Part shown: positions 37,813-47,122 of the stretch, in pieces | Numbering within the stretch: the first letter of the stretch is position 1 | How the letters are laid out: every line of letters begins with the position of its first letter | NCBI GenBank assembly: GCA_938022165.1 | Contig: CALIEI010000044.1 | Location: 1-64,000 of the forward strand | DNA length: 64,000 bases | DNA from: an uncultured Saprospiraceae bacterium | GTDB taxonomy: Bacteria; Bacteroidota; Bacteroidia; Chitinophagales; Saprospiraceae | Direction: 5' to 3' | Notes under the pieces: model-generated | Told to the model about the DNA's origin: nothing | Seen by the model: only the letters and a program-made list of their open reading frames with translations | Databases searched by the model: none | Program-made: the position numbers and the translations under genes

Positions 37813-38700
37813 CTACTTCTTTCTAAATGGAAAAAGAAATTGAGTCAGGAATCCTTTTGGGTCTTTTGTTCCTTCAACTCCAGCGATTTTTACTTCTCGT
37901 TCATTTGGCCAAAAGAAAGTACCAAAAGCAATATCCCAGATAATGAGAACTCTACCGAAATTATTATTGGATTCTTTTTCTTTTTCTGAATGATGCCAAC
38001 GATGCAATTCAGCAGAGTTGAAAATGTAATTTAGGTATCCCGCTTTGAAGTTAATATTTACATGCTCAAGAAATCCAGTGACGCCAGCAAATACTAGAAT
38101 TATCATTGCCAACTTTACCGATGTGCCTAGTACTATCAATGGTAACAAATATGCTATACTCCCCAATACAGCATCAAAGAAATGAAAGCGTCCAGAGTTG
38201 GCCCAATATACTCGTTCTGCTGCGTGATGTATCTCATGAAGCCGCCACAAACTTGGCCACTCGTGTGTTATTTTGTGTAGCCAATAAAAACAAAATTCGC
38301 AAAACAATAAGGTGAATAAAAATGACCAGTAAATATTGAAATGAGATTCGATCAATCCTCCAGGCATTTTTTGTGCAATCCATGACAGAGGAACATACAA
38401 TGCAAATGGCAATAGAAATTCGCATAACTTGTTTGCAAATGGGAGCAAGACCAATGTACGTATCAAGTCTGTTCCAAAATCATTTCTGCTTTCGTTCCAA
38501 TCTTTTCGGTAAGGAACAAATCGTTCTAATATGGCAATCATCAAGATAGCTGGAGCGAGAATAACTACAGGAACCCACAGCAGATAAACATCGGGTACTC
38601 TTGGTACAAGTGTAAACAGTATACCTAAGAGTCCAAAAATTGCAACAGGATAAAAACTATATTGGAAGACTTTGTACATTTTGCTTTTTATATACTTCAA
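37813..38700 (-). CDS. Sterol desaturase/fatty acid hydroxylase superfamily
   Basis: Histidine motifs HKITHEWPSLWRLHEIHHAAE and ELHRWHHSEKEKESNNNFG. Confidence 0.9.
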   Translation of the reverse strand: MKYIKSKMYKVFQYSFYPVAIFGLLGILFTLVPRVPDVYLLWVPVVILAPAILMIAILERFVPYRKDWNESRNDFGTDLIRTLVLLPFANKLCEFLLPFALYVPLSWIAQKMPGGLIESHFNIYWSFLFTLLFCEFCFYWLHKITHEWPSLWRLHEIHHAAERVYWANSGRFHFFDAVLGSIAYLLPLIVLGTSVKLAMIILVFAGVTGFLEHVNINFKAGYLNYIFNSAELHRWHHSEKEKESNNNFGRVLIIWDIAFGTFFWPNEREVKIAGVEGTKDPKGFLTQFLFPFRKK

Positions 38701-38768
38701 AATACAAATTATCTGGATAGATCTACAATGGTTAATTATTTTTTTAGCGCATCATCATATATCCTATA

Positions 38769-38910
38769 GGGCGAGCCGTCTAGGCGGAAGCCCTACTGGA
38801 CAAGCGGTAGAAGTGGTTCCGACTTTTTCGTCGGAAGGAACGGATGACGCGACCTAAGGTTTTTTTGCGCCGCTCGGAAGCTGAGCAAAACCGCAAGGAT
38901 GGCCCCAAAT
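38769..38910 (-). repeat. Dispersed TTTGGGGCCATC-type element, copy C
   Basis: Ends GATGGCCCCAAA and (reverse) CCGCTTGTCC; internal hairpin TTCCGAC-tttttc-GTCGGAA. Confidence 0.75.
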
Positions 38911-38916
38911 AATTTT

Positions 38917-40047
38917 TCAAAAAACTTGCACAAAATAACCATCTCTAAACTCGAGCACTGAACCATTATCCATAGCGAACCATAATTTACCTTCATTGGT
39001 TTTATAAATTTGCCATATATGTGTAGACGGCAAACCATCTTTTATACCATAGTTTTTCATACCCTTGCCGTCATACTTCCAAGCTCCTGTATCTCGATCT
39101 CCAAACCAAATATTGCCACTCTCGTCCTCACCGATTGCAAACACGTGCTCCATCGTGCCCGAAACAGATCGATAGCTTCCACTACGCCCACTGGTAGTAC
39201 TGATCAAATTCATCTCTTCCGAAAAAAAAGAAATCTTATCACTCTCTTTAAGCAAGACTCCAATACCATTGTTCCCAATCCACAATCTACCTTTGCTATC
39301 TTCAAAGAGGCTTCTCACATGGAGGTAGCCAGAAAGATCATTTAAACCCAAACTTTTGTCGTCTATTATTGTCACCGCAGATCCGTCAAAGCAAAACACG
39401 GCACTGTAAGTGCCAAACCAATATTGATTATTGTTACCTTTCACAAATGGAGTAGATACTGAATACTGATTGGACTGATCAGGCGTAGGCTTCAATGGAA
39501 AGGCGTGATAAGTCATGTTTTTTCCATCCCAGCGATACACGCCTGGAACCGATTCAGTTTTGTTATAACCCACTCCTTCATTTCCTTTAAACCAGATATC
39601 ATTTTCGGCTGATGCCCATGGAGTATAGAAATTAAAATTCATTTGCGGGTAGGTAATAATTTTACCATCGGCATATTTACTGATGCCAAATCCACATTCA
39701 AACCAAATCGCCCCATTGGCATCTTCAAAAATAGATCGTACCTGATTATTGCTCAGGCCATCTGCATCTGTGTAGTAAACAAACTCATTGCCATCGTACT
39801 TACACACTCCTTCTTGGTGACCGCCAAACCATATATTACCTTCTGAATCCTCTAAAATGGCGCGAATTCCTTTCTTGAATTTTAATTTTTTGGTGTTGTT
39901 ATTTTTTACATGAAATAAATTTTCCGCTTCAAGTTGATTCGTTTCCTTGGGCTGACTCTGTGAGATACAAGCAGAAAGTATGACAAGTGCGATAAGAAGT
40001 AAAAACGAATAAGCTAATCTCATGAAGTACATTTTAGCTTCCGGCAA
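38917..40047 (-). CDS. Two-component-regulator-propeller lipoprotein
   Basis: Repeats of 'ILEDSEGNIWFGGHQEGVCKYDG' type; lipobox LVILSAC. Confidence 0.88.
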   Translation of the reverse strand: MPEAKMYFMRLAYSFLLLIALVILSACISQSQPKETNQLEAENLFHVKNNNTKKLKFKKGIRAILEDSEGNIWFGGHQEGVCKYDGNEFVYYTDADGLSNNQVRSIFEDANGAIWFECGFGISKYADGKIITYPQMNFNFYTPWASAENDIWFKGNEGVGYNKTESVPGVYRWDGKNMTYHAFPLKPTPDQSNQYSVSTPFVKGNNNQYWFGTYSAVFCFDGSAVTIIDDKSLGLNDLSGYLHVRSLFEDSKGRLWIGNNGIGVLLKESDKISFFSEEMNLISTTSGRSGSYRSVSGTMEHVFAIGEDESGNIWFGDRDTGAWKYDGKGMKNYGIKDGLPSTHIWQIYKTNEGKLWFAMDNGSVLEFRDGYFVQVF

Positions 40048-40318
40048 AAGGTGTCCCGAAAATCCCCACTGCCAGCTGAGCCCAAATCAAAACAAAAAGC
40101 AAAATAATAACTCCTATAATTAGCCATTTATACTTCTTATTTTTTAAGCGCTGAAATGTGAAATATATAGCCCAGCCTAAACCGCTAAGTAAAAGCCCAG
40201 CAACAATAAAATCCATAATTGACCAATTCACTTCATCTGTAAATTGCATTGCGATAAGCGGAACGAGCAAGATCAAAAACACAATAGCGAATATAATTGT
40301 CCATCCTTTACTTTTCAT
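40034..40318 (-). CDS. Small membrane protein
   Basis: Three hydrophobic segments, overlaps downstream gene. Confidence 0.65.
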   Translation of the reverse strand: MKSKGWTIIFAIVFLILLVPLIAMQFTDEVNWSIMDFIVAGLLLSGLGWAIYFTFQRLKNKKYKWLIIGVIILLFVLIWAQLAVGIFGTPFAGS

Positions 40319-40433
40319 ACTATATTTATTACCCTACCATTAATAAAGATACTTATCTTTAGCAATGAAGCGATGTGCACAATTCCAATGCTAAACAATT
40401 TATAAAACACATTAACAAATTCAAATCATCTTT

Positions 40434-41501
40434 ATGGCTTGGTTAGAAATACCAAATATAGATATCTATTTTGTAGTAGCTGTTCTTTTCTTTTTTGGTT
40501 TTGTAGAATTTCTATTGGGTCACTACAGCCACTCCAAAAGAAGTAAGGATGACTACATCCTTGAGCTTGGCGGATTTTTTGTGGTTGGTTTAACTAAATC
40601 TATAGTAGTTTTTGTAGCACATTATATCGCTACACTTATTGCCGCTCCTTGGTTTGGCGTCTTTGCTAATTGGTCACTCTGGCTAAGTCTCCCTTTTTAT
40701 TTATTGATTGATGATTTTCTTCAATACTGGTATCATCGCAGTGCACATGAATACAAGTGGCTGTGGAAGCATCACTACAATCATCATGCAGCAGAAGATA
40801 TGGGTGTTTTTGTTTCCTATCGCAACAGTTGGGTCTACTACCTGATCATGCCTAATATCTGGTGGACGGCTATTGCAACATTTCTTGGACTGGGTGCCGC
40901 TGCTGCATTAGGGATTATGATAAAGCTAGTCATCATTTCCTCTTCTCATAGTACTTGGGTCTGGGACAAATGGTTTTACAAAACAAAAGCGCTATCTCCT
41001 CTAATGAGTGTGATCGAGCGAATTGTTATCACGCCTGCTTTTCATCATGGGCATCATGCAAAATCAAAACTAGATGGTATCGGCGATCCTAATGGCAATT
41101 TTGGAAATGCATTTTCTATTTGGGATCAGCTGTTTGGGACAGCTCATTTTAGTAGACAATTTCCTAAGGAGTATGGTCTGATGGAGACGCCGAAAGATCC
41201 GTGGTATAGTCAGCTACTTTTTCCTTTTGTGAAATCAAATAAAGTTGATAGTGAAATACATGCTAATTTTGAATTTAAAAAGTATACTCAGAATGAGCCG
41301 CTCCAGACTAAACTTGCAGCAGGAAAATATTTGTATTGCCAATGCGGGTATAGCAAGGATCAGCCTTTTTGTAATGGATCGCATCATGGAACAAAGCAAA
41401 CTCCTCTGGTATTTGAAATGAAAAAGGAAAGGACCGTTTCTCTTTGTAGATGTAAGAAAACAAAGACGCCTCCGTATTGCGACAATTCGCACTTAGCTTA
41501 A
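40434..41501 (+). CDS. Sterol desaturase/fatty acid hydroxylase fused to tandem CDGSH iron-sulfur motifs
   Basis: HRSAHEYKWLWKHHYNHHAAE, HHGHHAK; C-term CQCGYSKDQPFCNGSH and CRCKKTKTPPYCDNSH. Confidence 0.88.
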   Translation: MAWLEIPNIDIYFVVAVLFFFGFVEFLLGHYSHSKRSKDDYILELGGFFVVGLTKSIVVFVAHYIATLIAAPWFGVFANWSLWLSLPFYLLIDDFLQYWYHRSAHEYKWLWKHHYNHHAAEDMGVFVSYRNSWVYYLIMPNIWWTAIATFLGLGAAAALGIMIKLVIISSSHSTWVWDKWFYKTKALSPLMSVIERIVITPAFHHGHHAKSKLDGIGDPNGNFGNAFSIWDQLFGTAHFSRQFPKEYGLMETPKDPWYSQLLFPFVKSNKVDSEIHANFEFKKYTQNEPLQTKLAAGKYLYCQCGYSKDQPFCNGSHHGTKQTPLVFEMKKERTVSLCRCKKTKTPPYCDNSHLA

Positions 41502-41511
41502 ATAACTAATC

Positions 41512-41883
41512 ATGGATCAAGATAAAATAAGTATGCGACCCACATTACCCAATGTAGTCGTCGATGATTCGATGACCCTGGATGAGCAATTCCAAAATAA
41601 AACGCTTAGGCCTATTATGAAGATGCAACATGACTTGATACTTGCCATGACTGGGATGTACATCAAAAAGAAAAAAAATGTTTTTCACAATTTAACCGCT
41701 GAGAAAAAATCTGATTATATCAAAAATAATCTCCTAGCTGATAGGATGATCATTCATGAGCTTCGTGGCTTAGTTATCGGGATGTTTACTATAGAGGAAA
41801 TGGAATATTATCTCGACAACAGATCTGCCTTGAATAAAAGGATTCAGAATTTGTTTTTTGAACGGATAAAGAGTGGGGTGTGA
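41512..41883 (+). CDS. Hypothetical protein
   Basis: 123-aa ORF in line with upstream gene. Confidence 0.6.
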   Translation: MDQDKISMRPTLPNVVVDDSMTLDEQFQNKTLRPIMKMQHDLILAMTGMYIKKKKNVFHNLTAEKKSDYIKNNLLADRMIIHELRGLVIGMFTIEEMEYYLDNRSALNKRIQNLFFERIKSGV

Positions 41884-41887
41884 GAGC

Positions 41888-41971
41888 AAGGTCTAAGGTC
41901 TAAGGTCTAAGGTCTAAGGTCTAAGGTCTAAGGTCTAAGGTCTAAGGTCTAAGGTCTAAGGTCTAAGGTCT
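41888..41971. repeat. Heptamer microsatellite (AAGGTCT)x12
   Basis: 84 nt, twelve uninterrupted copies. Confidence 0.98.
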
Positions 41972-41995
41972 AAAATTTAAAAGAAATCTTAAACC

Positions 41996-42391
41996 CTACA
42001 ACTCCCACCTTTTTTTCCTCGCCTCGTTCAATATCAAAAAGAATGGCACCCACCAGATCAAATCATTGGTAAGTAAGGTATAACCAAAACTTGCAGGAAC
42101 AGCCCCTGTGATATAATTCATCACAAACCCTATCGGGCCAAATATTTTGCCTAAAAATCCAACTGCAATAATAGGCCAATGTTTTACTGGATTGTATGAT
42201 GACCACCAATACCCTAGACCGTACACGCCTATCACCATACCCATGCCCTGCCAGATCATAGGATGTATCGGCTCCTCCATTCCAGTGAGATGAAAAAAAG
42301 AGAGTGGAAATAAAACCACCCAGGCACCCCAAAGTAAATTATATACCGCGGCTACCTTCATAACTGTTTTCATCCAAGGTTTACTTTGCAT
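41996..42391 (-). CDS. Hypothetical membrane protein
   Basis: Four hydrophobic segments. Confidence 0.65.
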   Translation of the reverse strand: MQSKPWMKTVMKVAAVYNLLWGAWVVLFPLSFFHLTGMEEPIHPMIWQGMGMVIGVYGLGYWWSSYNPVKHWPIIAVGFLGKIFGPIGFVMNYITGAVPASFGYTLLTNDLIWWVPFFLILNEARKKRWEL

Positions 42392-42821
42392 AAAATATTA
42401 GACTTATGATTAAAATAATAGACCAGAGTACAGTTCTGATCCAATTGGTTTTTGTGAGTCGCTCCCTAGAAAAAACAGTATCATGTAGCGTTTCTATGTT
42501 ACTATGCAGCGGAACAAAAATTAGAAAAGTTGTCAACCAAGAAAGAACCACTAAGCACAACGATATATAGTCTATTATATCAGACTGAGTAATCGAAGTA
42601 TAAATATAAAGGAGCAACTGGCCAAGCATCAAGGGCAATACAACTATGGTAATCCTTGAGGTATATAGCCGATGCCACTTTTTAATATTTGCTTCAGAAT
42701 AAAAACTAAAACTAGGATATATAACCAGCTGCACTATCCAGATAAGGATAAATAATCCAGTATTAAATAAAATTTTTAGGAGATCAATATCCATAGTGCA
42801 CGATTCGCACTCATAAGACAA
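42381..42821 (-). CDS. Hypothetical membrane protein
   Basis: Four hydrophobic segments; overlaps 41996..42391. Confidence 0.65.
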   Translation of the reverse strand: MSYECESCTMDIDLLKILFNTGLFILIWIVQLVIYPSFSFYSEANIKKWHRLYTSRITIVVLPLMLGQLLLYIYTSITQSDIIDYISLCLVVLSWLTTFLIFVPLHSNIETLHDTVFSRERLTKTNWIRTVLWSIILIISLIFYAK

Positions 42822-42883
42822 AGAAACGTAACTTTTGTTGAGTCCATATTTAGACTATTCGTCAATAGTGATGATAAAAAAAA

Positions 42884-43126
42884 CTAATCTACTTTTTCTA
42901 AGCCCTTAGCTTCTTTCTCAACATTATACGTATATATCGAAGAAATAATCAGGGAAATCCAGGGACAAAGACTTAAGAAGACATTGTCTTTGCTTGACCA
43001 ATCGAAAATCATATAACTCAAAAGTAAAACTATAGATAGAACACTAAGTCCTTTGCTTATCTTCTTTTTAGTTTCTATATTCATACATCCCGCATTTGAT
43101 ATACCAAGATAATGACTATGCTCCAA
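42884..43126 (-). CDS. Small hypothetical membrane protein
   Basis: 80-aa ORF with two hydrophobic segments. Confidence 0.5.
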   Translation of the reverse strand: MEHSHYLGISNAGCMNIETKKKISKGLSVLSIVLLLSYMIFDWSSKDNVFLSLCPWISLIISSIYTYNVEKEAKGLEKVD

Positions 43127-43160
43127 AAAAGAAAAAGGTCGTCTAAAAAGACAACCTCGT
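43127..43160 (-). terminator. Rho-independent-like terminator after 43189..43785
   Basis: Minus strand GAGGTTGTCTTTTTAGACGACCTTTTTCTTTTTT. Confidence 0.75.
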
Positions 43161-43188
43161 TCGTTAAATAAATTATGTGGAAATTAAT

Positions 43189-43785
43189 TTATTTTATTCC
43201 TAATTCTTTTTTGCGGATAGAAAGCAAGCTCGCTACATCGATAACGTCATCTTCTTGAATAGTATCATCTACTATCAATAAAACTTGCTTTTTCCCTTTT
43301 GCCTTAAAGAATATCTCTTGTCCCATCTTAAGTGTAACGCCACTATTTGACTGTGGGGATAGATTGGGATTCATGACCGTAGGTATAATAAGTGGAATAG
43401 ACTTTTGACTATTATTTCTAAGTGTGAAATTTACTGCATTTTTTGGCTTTTTGAAAACATCCATACTCACTGGAACATCTGCGACATTCACTACCACATC
43501 TTTATTACTCTTGTTTTCTAGCACTAAGTCACTGGTGCCTTCGACCATTACTTTTGCTTTGCCGAACTTATCCAAACCAAATCCTCGTAGCTGCTTTTTG
43601 GTATCTTGAGATACTACAGCTACATGGACAGATTTGAATCCTTTGTTTTTCAAGGTGGCCTCAAAAGCATCATGGTCTGAAAAACGGAGTACTACGCTTT
43701 CTCCTGCCGGAACATTTACATTAGATTGGGCAACTAAAAAGCTTGTACAAAAAAGTGAAAAAATCAGGGTTATACAGGTTTTCAT
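43189..43785 (-). CDS. Hypothetical exported protein
   Basis: Signal peptide MKTCITLIFSLFCTSFLVAQ. Confidence 0.65.
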   Translation of the reverse strand: MKTCITLIFSLFCTSFLVAQSNVNVPAGESVVLRFSDHDAFEATLKNKGFKSVHVAVVSQDTKKQLRGFGLDKFGKAKVMVEGTSDLVLENKSNKDVVVNVADVPVSMDVFKKPKNAVNFTLRNNSQKSIPLIIPTVMNPNLSPQSNSGVTLKMGQEIFFKAKGKKQVLLIVDDTIQEDDVIDVASLLSIRKKELGIK

Positions 43786-43814
43786 ATTGGTTGATGATTT
43801 GAAGTTTAATATTT

Positions 43815-43864
43815 AAGTCCGCTCCGAAAACTCACGAAATGACAAAATGACTTTTTTTGCAATC
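43815..43864 (-). repeat. Copy of AGTCCrCTCCGAAAA-type repeat terminus
   Basis: AAGTCCGCTCCGAAAACTCACGAAATGACAAAATGACT resembles reverse complement of 14528-14582. Confidence 0.7.
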
Positions 43865-43952
43865 CGCTAGTCTCCGTAAAAAACTAATATTTGTGAAATA
43901 AATGTTTTCAATAAATGTTTATTTATTTTTAAATTTTAACATAACTATTCTG

Positions 43953-44133
43953 CTCGCCGAAGGCGAAAGCACATAGAGCACGGAGCGCGTCAGGACAAAC
44001 GGTGGTAGCGGCATCCCTGTAGACGCAATGATATGCGGCTAGCATAACAATGCGTATACAGGGATATTAGCGGACGACGTGGTCACGAGGCCGCCCGATT
44101 TTTTATCGGGAAGGCACGTGATGGCCCCAAAAA
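43953..44133 (-). repeat. Dispersed TTTGGGGCCATC-type element, copy D, with 24-bp near-perfect hairpin
   Basis: Ends GTGATGGCCCCAAA; hairpin 44013-44065 ATCCCTGTAGACGCAATGATATGC-ggcta-GCATAACAATGCGTATACAGGGAT. Confidence 0.78.
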
Positions 44134-44156
44134 TCAAGAACTTAGAAATATAAAAA

Positions 44157-45485
44157 TCAACCTTCGCTCAAGGTCTCCGAAATTGGCGTACGAGATGCTT
44201 TGATCGCTGGAATAAGGGAAGCTATAAAACTCAATATTAAAAGAACCAATAATATCAGGTACTCTTCTTTGAGCCACAGCCATGGCGTGAATCTGTACTT
44301 GTAAGAAGCCTCCAACTCGCCACCTAGAATACCAACACCCAAGTGACCTAAGAGAATCCCTAACAAGTAACCCAATACGGCAAGGATCAAGCCTTCGATA
44401 ATAATCAATGCAAAGAGCGTCTTGCGAGACCCCCCCATGACTCTTAAGATAGCCAGCTCATATTTGCGACCACGCAGGGATGAAAACAAAGAAATAAATA
44501 GACTGATCGCACTCACAAAAATAATTGCCGCCGCGAGCAAACGTAGCATATCGGTTCCCGAGCCCATCATGTCTCTTACCCTATTGATCTGCCATGAAGG
44601 CTGCGCCGCCATGAGATCGGTCTGTTCATTTATCGCTCGCGGAAAATTGAGCGCCTGCACACCCCTGTTACGAAACTTGACCAGAATAGAAGTAATCGCC
44701 TCCTCTGGGTGATCCAGCAAATTGAATGGCTTTGCTGCTGCATCTTCTATCACTGCATCGGCGTGATCATGATCGTGATCATGGCCCGCATGGTCATGAT
44801 CGTCATGCTCTGCATCATGCCCTTCTCCATGCTCACCTTCCTCATGATCGTGCTCTTCATGATCGTGTACTGCCCAAATGGTTGGCGTATTGCATAGGAT
44901 AAGTTGATCAGTGACAGTCTGATTGGGTTCTAAAATTCCAACTACCCTAAACTTCTGACCATGATCATGAATATTGATCCCATCATCCACCAATCCATGC
45001 GAACTATAAAACTGATCTCCCAAATGTAAATGTGCACGATCGGCTACTAATGAACCAATGACCACCTCATAGTCTTGTCTCCATATTCTACCTTTAGCGA
45101 CTTTAGCATCATACAGATCAAGGAAGGTCGTATCTGTCCCTACGATCCTATACGCCTTATAGCTATCTCCCAAAGACAATGGTATAGCCTCCTTCACTAC
45201 AGGATGCTTGGGATTGAAAAACGCACGGGTATCTTTGACAGGGATATTGCCGGTAGGTGCATCTATGTGATACATATTGCACAGTATCATTTGCATCGGT
45301 GAGCCCTTTGCGCCTACTACCAAATCTATTCCCGCTAGATTTTTTTCAAAGTTTTGACTGACCTGAAAATTGATCAATAATAAAAAAACGACCAAGCCTA
45401 CCCCTAAGCCAAACAGCAACAGATTGAGCAGCATACTCAGCGGTTTGCTTCTCAAATTTTTCCATGCTAGTTTTATTAGATTCAT
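44157..45485 (-). CDS. FtsX-family ABC transporter permease with His/Asp/Glu-rich extracytoplasmic loop
   Basis: MacB/FtsX topology; insert HDHEEHDHEEGEHGEGHDAEHDDHDHAGHDHDHDHAD. Confidence 0.9.
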   Translation of the reverse strand: MNLIKLAWKNLRSKPLSMLLNLLLFGLGVGLVVFLLLINFQVSQNFEKNLAGIDLVVGAKGSPMQMILCNMYHIDAPTGNIPVKDTRAFFNPKHPVVKEAIPLSLGDSYKAYRIVGTDTTFLDLYDAKVAKGRIWRQDYEVVIGSLVADRAHLHLGDQFYSSHGLVDDGINIHDHGQKFRVVGILEPNQTVTDQLILCNTPTIWAVHDHEEHDHEEGEHGEGHDAEHDDHDHAGHDHDHDHADAVIEDAAAKPFNLLDHPEEAITSILVKFRNRGVQALNFPRAINEQTDLMAAQPSWQINRVRDMMGSGTDMLRLLAAAIIFVSAISLFISLFSSLRGRKYELAILRVMGGSRKTLFALIIIEGLILAVLGYLLGILLGHLGVGILGGELEASYKYRFTPWLWLKEEYLILLVLLILSFIASLIPAIKASRTPISETLSEG

Positions 45486-46117
45486 GCTTCTTCTAAAATA
45501 ATTTTTTTATCAAATTCTTCTTTCAGTCTATTATCGTGTGTCACGATGACAAGTGTTGCATTATTTTCGCTTGCGGTTTGCTTGAGCAACTTGGTTACTT
45601 CAAAACAGTTTTTATCATCTAAGGCAGAAGTCGGCTCATCAGCAAAAATGACCGCTGGCTTGTTTATGATAGCGCGAGCGATAGACACTCTTTGTTTTTC
45701 TCCTTGACTTAATTGATGTGGATAAGCATTCAGCTTTGATCCTAAATTCAGCTTTGTAAGCACCTCTTCTATTCTTTGTATATTGATGGGGTGCTTTGAT
45801 AATTTTTGAGCGATCTCCAGATTTTCCGCAACAGTTAGTGCCGAAAGAAAATGAGGCACTTGAAAAACGATGCCAATATTTTTTCCTCTAAATGCATCAA
45901 GACTCGCCTCACTCAGTTTACTTATATCTTGATCTTGGATTTCTATACTTCCTGCTTGTGGAGAAAGCATTCCACTAAGCAGATGCAGCAAGGTTGTTTT
46001 ACCTGTACCAGATGTGCCCAAGATAAGAGAATGCGCCCCTTGAGCAATCTCAATATTTGGAAAGCGCATCACTGCACCTCCTTTATATTGATATGTAAGA
46101 TTGTTAGTAGTTATCAT
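45482..46117 (-). CDS. LolD-like ABC transporter ATP-binding protein
   Basis: Walker A LGTSGTGKTTLLHLLSG, signature LSQGEKQRVSIARAI, Walker B VIFADEPTSALD. Confidence 0.95.
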   Translation of the reverse strand: MITTNNLTYQYKGGAVMRFPNIEIAQGAHSLILGTSGTGKTTLLHLLSGMLSPQAGSIEIQDQDISKLSEASLDAFRGKNIGIVFQVPHFLSALTVAENLEIAQKLSKHPINIQRIEEVLTKLNLGSKLNAYPHQLSQGEKQRVSIARAIINKPAVIFADEPTSALDDKNCFEVTKLLKQTASENNATLVIVTHDNRLKEEFDKKIILEEA

Positions 46118-46126
46118 AAATACGCC

Positions 46127-47035
46127 TTAGAGTATTGCTGCTCCAAATACACCAGCACTATCTCCAAGCTTGGGTTTTAAAAATTTTGTTCTTAGTACTG
46201 GATTGAACAAATGCTTTTGCACTTCTACTACACCTTGTGTATATAACAAGTCTATATTACCTAGCCCTCCTCCCAATACTATAGCATCAGGATCCAAAAT
46301 GTTGATTATTGCAGCAATTCCTTTCCCGAATTGGCTCACTAGCCGTTGCATCGTTTTTACCGCTGCATCGTCTCCTTCTTTAGCTAAGGCTACTATTTTT
46401 TGCATCCGCTCTTGCTTACCTGTGAGCGACTTGTAATACCGCTGCGAGCCTGGCCCGCTGATCACTGTCTCTACACAACCCAGCCTTCCACAGTAACACT
46501 CCCCTCCTGAAGCATCTAAGAAATTGTGCCCCCACTCACCGGCGATTCCATGTCTACCATACAAGGCCTTTCCATCTACTACTACTCCGCCACCGACTCC
46601 GGTGCCCATGATCACACCAAATACGACTTTAGCATCTGGCACTTCATCTTTCACTATACCGAATCTAGTCTCTGCTACAGCAAAACAATTGGCATCATTA
46701 GCCATTCGCATTTCTAAACCTAGCATCGATTCTAAATCTTTTTTTAGATATTTTCCATTGAGCGATGTAGAATTACAATTTTTCATAGTTTGAGTCTCAG
46801 GGTCTAATACCCCTGGCGTACCCATCCCAATAAAGGCTGGCTTTAGTCCCGTTTTGCTACTCATTTGATCAATCAAAGATTTGATCTGACCAAGTACATG
46901 CTCATATCCCCTATCCCCTTCTGTAGGAACTCGCATACGCTCAATGACGTCCAAATCATTGGCACCTTCCAAGATGACACCTTCGATCTTTGTTCCTCCT
47001 AAGTCTATTCCCCATATGGGATTATTCTTTTCCAT
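46127..47035 (-). CDS. ROK-family sugar kinase (glucokinase-like)
   Basis: WGIDLGGTKIEGVIL, GMGTPGVLD, IMGTGVGGGVVVDG, CYCGRLGCVET. Confidence 0.92.
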   Translation of the reverse strand: MEKNNPIWGIDLGGTKIEGVILEGANDLDVIERMRVPTEGDRGYEHVLGQIKSLIDQMSSKTGLKPAFIGMGTPGVLDPETQTMKNCNSTSLNGKYLKKDLESMLGLEMRMANDANCFAVAETRFGIVKDEVPDAKVVFGVIMGTGVGGGVVVDGKALYGRHGIAGEWGHNFLDASGGECYCGRLGCVETVISGPGSQRYYKSLTGKQERMQKIVALAKEGDDAAVKTMQRLVSQFGKGIAAIINILDPDAIVLGGGLGNIDLLYTQGVVEVQKHLFNPVLRTKFLKPKLGDSAGVFGAAIL

Positions 47036-47122
47036 CTTTATTGTTGAGAAAATCTTTTAAATTGGTGTGCAAAATACACAAATAGCCCTATTGATTTAAA
47101 AAATAGGCTTTAAAATACAGAT

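Noticed and set aside
41888-41971. Heptamer array as a phase-variation switch
   Set aside because: It lies after stop codons of both flanking convergent genes, not in a coding start or promoter; no gene to switch is apparent.
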